Part shown: piece after piece, positions 62,822-64,000 of the stretch
Position numbering within the stretch: position 1 is the first letter of the stretch
How the letters are laid out: every line of letters begins with the position of its first letter
Origin: Nocardioides astragali
Lineage (GTDB): Bacteria > Actinomycetota > Actinomycetes > Propionibacteriales > Nocardioidaceae
Assembly: GCF_024436375.1 (NCBI RefSeq)
Contig: NZ_JAFMZM010000003.1
Location: forward strand, 515,627 to 579,626
Reading direction: 5' to 3'
Length of the DNA: 64,000 nucleotides
Program-made: the position numbers and the translations under genes
Notes under the pieces: generated by a model
What the model was told of the DNA's origin: nothing
Databases searched by the model: none
What the model saw: only the letters and a program-made list of their open reading frames with translations

Positions 62822-63439
62822 GTGACGGCGGGCGGGCCATCGGACATGTTCGAGGCGATCTATGCGGGCGCGGAGGGTGGTGCCGCCACACCGCCCTGGG
62901 ACTACGGCGGCCCTCGACCACAGCTCGTGGAATGGGCTGAGACGCGTGAGCTCGCGGGAGACGGCCGCGAGGCCCTGGTGGTCGGTTGTGGCTACGGAGC
63001 CGACGCCGAGTTCCTTGCGCTCCGGGGATTCCGGACCACGGCGTTCGACTTCGCGCCGACGGCGATCGCAGGGGCGCGGCGGAAGCATCCGGCCACCGGG
63101 GTGACCTACCTCGTCGCCGATGTCTTGGACCTTCCTCGCGAGTGGGAGGGCAGGTTCGATCTGGTGGTCGAGAGTCTCACCGTGCAGTCGATGCCGCCTG
63201 CGCAGCACTCCGTCGCCGCGCGGAGCATCGCCGCGCTGGTGGCTCCGGAAGGCACGCTGTTGGTCCTGGCGACCGCTCGGGAGGAGGGCTCCGAGGTGAC
63301 CGGACCGCCATGGCCGCTGACGCGAGCGGAGGTCGAGATGTTTGCGAACAGCGACCTCGTCCTGCGCCAGCTCGAGCGGATCGATGGCGGCGCTTGGTGG
63401 CGGGCGGAGCTGTCACGGGAAGGTGCAGGTCCGAACTAG
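62822..63439 (+). CDS. Class I SAM-dependent methyltransferase
   Basis: The GTG at 62822 opens a 205-aa protein. Motif I VVGCGYGADAEFLALRG at ~52-68 binds SAM, FDFAPTAIAGARRKH holds motif II, and FDLVVESLTVQSMPP is motif IV. The start, MFEAIYAG then PPWDYGGPRPQLVEW, resembles thiopurine/halide methyltransferases. The substrate is unknown. The 186 bp before it (62636-62821) hold no supported gene. Confidence 0.9.
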   Translation: MTAGGPSDMFEAIYAGAEGGAATPPWDYGGPRPQLVEWAETRELAGDGREALVVGCGYGADAEFLALRGFRTTAFDFAPTAIAGARRKHPATGVTYLVADVLDLPREWEGRFDLVVESLTVQSMPPAQHSVAARSIAALVAPEGTLLVLATAREEGSEVTGPPWPLTRAEVEMFANSDLVLRQLERIDGGAWWRAELSREGAGPN

Positions 63440-63472
63440 CTCCCGGCGCCAGAGAGCTTTGGAGCCCGCCCC

Positions 63473-64000
63473 TCACGGCGCTCGTACGACGAACGGCGGG
63501 CGTACGACCTCGTTGTCCTTCGTGAGCGCGGTCATCGGATGCAGCGATCCGTCAGGCAACAGGCCCGAGATCGGCGTCAGGCGTGCTTCGTCCCCGTCGA
63601 TCTCGACGACCAGCAGGTGCGCCTGGGCCGCCCACGCGGTGGTGTGGGCGTCGTCGAAGCCTTCGGGGACCTCCTCCCGCAGCTTGCCGCCCGCCCCGGA
63701 GACGACGTACGTGCGGCCGTCCACCTCGGAGACCTGGAAGTTGTGCTCGTGGCCGGCGAGCACGAGCCGGACTCCGCCGCGCTCGAACAGTGGCAGCAAG
63801 GCATCGATCATCTCCTGGTCGTTCCCGTGCTCGGGACCGGCGCAGAACAGCGGGTGGTGCGAGAACGGAATCCGCCAGCCGGGGTCGGCGACGGCCAGCG
63901 CGTCCTCCAGCCACTGCTCGTGGTCGGGCACCTGGAAGAAGCGGTGGTACTCCGGGTCCTCGCTGTCCTGGGACGTGTCCATGCAGATCAGCTCGAGGTC
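63473..64000 (-). CDS. Metallophosphoesterase, purple acid phosphatase-like (5' part outside window)
   Basis: The frame is open from the window end to the stop at 63473; its start lies beyond base 64000. It reads LELICMDTSQDSEDPEYHRF, WRIPFSHHPLFCAGPEHGND and RLVLAGHEHNFQVSEVDGRT, where H-H and GHEH are late metal-binding motifs of calcineurin-like phosphoesterases, and GGKLREE follows. The FSHHPLF form resembles tartrate-resistant acid phosphatase types. It converges with the methyltransferase gene with 33 bp between. Confidence 0.88.
   Translation of the reverse strand, partial: DLELICMDTSQDSEDPEYHRFFQVPDHEQWLEDALAVADPGWRIPFSHHPLFCAGPEHGNDQEMIDALLPLFERGGVRLVLAGHEHNFQVSEVDGRTYVVSGAGGKLREEVPEGFDDAHTTAWAAQAHLLVVEIDGDEARLTPISGLLPDGSLHPMTALTKDNEVVRPPFVVRAP

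Overview
The window is very GC-rich, gene-dense bacterial DNA with frequent GTG/TTG starts, many 4-nt start/stop overlaps, short divergent promoters and actinobacterial families (AfsR/BTAD regulator, DUF6351, phytase-like secreted proteins, glpD next to an AgpS-like oxidase). I infer a high-GC actinobacterium, most like a Nocardioides relative; no rRNA or tRNA is present to prove it. I see no CRISPR array, transposase or integrase.

Layout. 1-7840: an incoming GNAT gene, then a tightly coupled five-gene cassette on the + strand: SWIM zinc finger, DUF5691, MoxR-type AAA+ ATPase, DUF5682 and a VWA protein. 7843-12377: HIT-like protein, atypical zinc-ribbon SDR and a secreted DUF6351 protein (all -). 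12554-20280: an orphan LuxR-type response regulator divergent from a four-gene ABC system (two ATPases, two large FtsX-like permeases). 20306-24998: two tandem orphan OmpR-type response regulators, a double GNAT and a DEAD-box helicase. 25096-28903: DoxX, YceI, small genes and glmS. 29275-33019: glpD, a TetR regulator and an AgpS-like flavoprotein around a 17-bp divergent promoter. 33369-35432: pirin and a GH1 glycosidase.

35433-40863 is the most interesting part. It is a 5.4-kb island flanked by a 97%-identical duplication of the 3' end of the GH1 gene. It carries a DUF2785 gene, an AfsR/BTAD regulator, a 34-codon candidate precursor peptide, a MccB/PaaA-like E1 (ThiF) enzyme and a membrane HExxH (M50-like) protease with a PqqD-like N-terminus. 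I read it as a compact RiPP (modified peptide) cluster without YcaO, radical SAM or lanthionine enzymes. Its product is unknown.

40922-47723: a surface-glycan type cluster (sulfotransferase, three glycosyltransferase-like proteins, UDP-sugar dehydrogenase) interrupted by a long nested palindrome and a 150-bp repeat that also occurs downstream of glmS. 47720-54713: a frameshifted membrane gene, a FAD monooxygenase/TetR pair with two perfect operators, a lipoprotein, small proteins, an EF-hand-like secreted protein, an orphan KAS III and a GNAT/hydrolase pair. 54811-64000: single metabolic and secreted genes, including two secreted propeller-type proteins, an arylamine N-acetyltransferase, a divergent S-adenosylhomocysteinase-like protein and a metallophosphoesterase cut by the window end. 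All family assignments come from motif reading, not database searches.
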